Assembly: GCF_004920405.1 (NCBI RefSeq)
Contig: NZ_RFLV01000001.1
Coordinates: forward strand, 496,001 to 560,000
Length of the DNA stretch: 64,000 bases
Reading direction: 5' to 3'
Origin: Pseudomonas leptonychotis
GTDB taxonomy: Bacteria; Pseudomonadota; Gammaproteobacteria; Pseudomonadales; Pseudomonadaceae
Below are positions 62,203-64,000 of the stretch, piece after piece. The position numbers and the translations under genes are program-made. Each line of letters begins with the position of its first letter. The stretch's first letter is position 1. A model generated the notes under the pieces. The model was not told where the DNA came from. It saw nothing but the letters and a program-made list of their open reading frames with translations, and did no database searches.

Positions 62203-63048
62203 CTACTTGGTTGGCACTACACCCCGCAAAATCAACCGCCGCCGTTTCTTGCGGCTGGTTGTCTGGTGTTTGGCGATATCATAGAGATGATTGAAACGCT
62301 CCTTGTCGACCCCCTCATAGGCTTCCAGAGCAGCCCTTACCAATTCGTCGTAGCGCGCCTCGCTGATGTATTCCCGAACAAAGCGGAAGTAGAAGAACCC
62401 GAACTGGAAGCCTAGTGCCTCAGCAAAGTGCAGAGGCATGCCGATATGGCAATTTTCCAGATCGACGACGCGTAGCTGCTCAGGCTGAGCTGGATTGAGC
62501 ATGATGTTTGCCAACCACAGATCAAGATGAAAAATTTCTCGCTCATGTAATTGTCTGAACAGATCGAAACAACGAAGCAGGAAAGACTCGATGTCAGTAC
62601 CGGGAACCTGCACCCAATCCATCCCATTGACATGACCATCCAGCATTTCACTGATCAGGAAAAACTCTCGCACAAGTCCTCGCCCTCGGCGCTGGTACCC
62701 AAAACCGGCTACCTGAGGAACCGGAGCGCCACGGCGGTATGCCTCGACGCTATTACGCAGCTCGGCAACTAGCCAGGTTTGCCCGCCATCGGATCGTTGC
62801 AAACCGAAACTCGCGCGAAGGCGCGAGGGCAAACTGTCGATTTTCTGGGTCTTGACGAAGAAGCGAGAGCGAGAACCGCTGAGACAACGCGTCAAGCTCC
62901 CACGCAATGGCTCATGGCCGCGCCGCCCTAGCAAATCAGCTATAGGCGACAAGATGTCTGCGCAAGCTTCATCCCGTACATGCAGGGTCAGATCCCGCAG
63001 CCGCGCCTGATGGTTAAAAATCCGTTTATATGCGCCCAAATACTGCAT
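62203..63048 (-). CDS. LPS-kinase-like protein (Kdo/WaaP superfamily)
   Basis: 281 residues with kinase-like features: H174-L-D176-L-W-L-A-N181 as the catalytic HxDxxxxN and VVD196 LENC as the metal-binding DFG-equivalent. A lysine at 66 in FVKTQK may bind ATP. The fold recalls lipopolysaccharide core kinases such as WaaP/RfaY and other Kdo-kinase-like proteins. It stands alone, away from any LPS-core gene in the window. Its substrate is unknown. Confidence 0.82.
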   Translation of the reverse strand: MQYLGAYKRIFNHQARLRDLTLHVRDEACADILSPIADLLGRRGHEPLRGSLTRCLSGSRSRFFVKTQKIDSLPSRLRASFGLQRSDGGQTWLVAELRNSVEAYRRGAPVPQVAGFGYQRRGRGLVREFFLISEMLDGHVNGMDWVQVPGTDIESFLLRCFDLFRQLHEREIFHLDLWLANIMLNPAQPEQLRVVDLENCHIGMPLHFAEALGFQFGFFYFRFVREYISEARYDELVRAALEAYEGVDKERFNHLYDIAKHQTTSRKKRRRLILRGVVPTK

Positions 63049-63213
63049 AACCGCCCCTTTTTAAGAAGCGCAAGATAGCCATGCACCATTAATCGAGCAA
63101 CGAAATTTTCACACTTGTATCTTTCTTGCGACATACGACAATCCTCTACAGCTCATTGAAAACAGAAAATAACTTCCGGCTATGCTGTCCCCTAGACATT
63201 ACAAGGACAGACC
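63049..63213. other. Gap upstream of the TAXI gene
   Basis: 165 bp between two divergent starts. An SD (AAGGACAGACC) precedes the downstream ATG. No clear promoter, repeat or RNA gene was recognised. Confidence 0.4.
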
Positions 63214-64000
63214 ATGCGCCGCATTTTTCATGACCTGAAAATTCTCATCCTTACTAACCTGTGGCTGGTACCGGTCATTGCCGGCCTGGTCGGTGCACTG
63301 TTCTATTTCGTCGCCCCGCCGCCACCTATGCATGCGCGCCTGGCCACCGGTAGCGAAGGCGGCGGCTATCACGCGCTGGGGGTGCGCCTGCAGGCTGAGC
63401 TGGCGTTGCAGGGGTTCACCCTGGAGCTCGTGCCAAGTTCCGGCTCAGAGGACAACCTGAGCAAACTCACAGCTGGCGAGGTCGAGCTGGCTCTCGTTCA
63501 GAGCGGCCAAGAACTGACGCTGGATGATGAACAGCGCGACAAGATTTTCGGGCTCGGCGTGATGTACCGCGAGCCGTTGTGGTTGTTTCTAGCCAACGAG
63601 GTGAAGTTCGAACGCTTGGCTGACCTGATGCAACTGCGCCTGGCTATCGGCTCACAGGGCAGCGGCACCCAGGCGGTGACCGCCGCCTTGTTCGCGGCTA
63701 ATCGCATTGAACCGGCGCAATACCCCACACAGTGGCAGCAACTGGGAGGCCGCCGCGCCGCCGATGAGTTGGTGGCTGGCAATCTGGACGCGGCTTTCTT
63801 CATCGGGCCGGCGGAAAATGTGCTGCTGCAGCACCTGGCCGCCGAACCGACAATACACCTGGCCGGCCTGCGCCGCATTGATGCCTACCTGGCGCGCCTG
63901 CCCTACTTGAGCCAGCTGCAGGTTGGTGAAGGCATGCTCGACCTGGCCCACAACGTACCGAGCAGCGACATCGCTACCCTCGGCCCAGTCGCCACCCTGG
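63214..64000 (+). CDS. TAXI family TRAP-transporter solute-binding protein (partial)
   Basis: At least 262 residues, open to the window end and so truncated. An N-terminal membrane anchor (NLWLVPVIAGLVGALFYFV) is followed by LATGSEGGGYHALG, the TAXI-type opening, and further by LRLAIGSQGSGTQAVTAAL. Such proteins bind small organic acids or amino acids, but this one keeps its membrane anchor rather than a cleaved signal, as in many TAXI proteins. The permease, if any, lies beyond 64000. Confidence 0.88.
   Translation, partial: MRRIFHDLKILILTNLWLVPVIAGLVGALFYFVAPPPPMHARLATGSEGGGYHALGVRLQAELALQGFTLELVPSSGSEDNLSKLTAGEVELALVQSGQELTLDDEQRDKIFGLGVMYREPLWLFLANEVKFERLADLMQLRLAIGSQGSGTQAVTAALFAANRIEPAQYPTQWQQLGGRRAADELVAGNLDAAFFIGPAENVLLQHLAAEPTIHLAGLRRIDAYLARLPYLSQLQVGEGMLDLAHNVPSSDIATLGPVATL

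Overview
The window is about 64 kb of chromosome from a Pseudomonas-group gammaproteobacterium. From memory, the gene order from the M23 peptidase and leuA through der-bamB-yfgM-hisS-ispG-rodZ-pilW-rlmN-ndk, the isc operon, cysE-trmJ, suhB, secDF-yajC-tgt-queA, lptFG, pepA-holC and valS follows one conserved block of the P. aeruginosa chromosome. GC-rich codon use, a REPIN-type repeat, NhaD and the LeuA2-type isopropylmalate synthase fit the same group. No replicon origin, prophage, CRISPR array or complete insertion sequence was seen.

Layout. 1-12.3 kb is a variable stretch: an AraC regulator, an M23 peptidase, an orphan flagellin with a zinc-protease domain inside it (flagellinolysin type) behind a sigma-28-like promoter, leuA with a probable leader peptide, a divergent HxlR/Old Yellow Enzyme pair, a divergent SDR/MerR pair with a MerR-type operator, an orphan binding protein, and the omega-amidase/methionine aminotransferase pair, next to a 212-bp MITE-like element. 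12.3-28.9 kb is a long minus-strand housekeeping run: ribosome GTPase, outer-membrane assembly, HisRS, isoprenoid synthesis, cell shape, pilus assembly, RNA methylation, nucleotide metabolism and Fe-S cluster assembly. It ends at iscR with a recognisable IscR-type promoter, then cysE and trmJ. 29-36.2 kb holds suhB, a glycine-zipper protein, the SecDF-YajC translocase genes co-directional with the queuosine genes tgt and queA, and tRNA-Leu(CAA). 36.3-44.7 kb holds an RDD protein, the LPS-export permeases lptG/lptF, and the divergent pepA-holC-hypothetical-valS line. 45-50.1 kb has the Na+/H+ antiporter nhaD, a small winged-helix protein, a VTT membrane protein, rlmF, a repeat element and a beta-propeller protein. 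50.3-64 kb is more variable: two orphan periplasmic binding proteins, an ABC1 kinase, an AraC regulator beside a secreted PETase-like polyester hydrolase, sbcCD, an Lrp regulator divergent from a YjeH-type amino-acid exporter, a lone LPS-kinase-like gene, and a TAXI-type protein cut by the window end.

The two items most worth a second look are the protease-carrying flagellin at 2316-3992 and the PETase-like hydrolase at 54773-55633. Both belong to families that are already known, but both sit in unusual or unannotated settings here. Several regulatory structures can also be read directly: a 22-bp palindrome in a 19-bp-spaced promoter, an IscR box over the isc -35, a -10 element inside a terminator loop, and MITE/REPIN repeats. 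I found no clear evidence for a wholly new multi-gene system.
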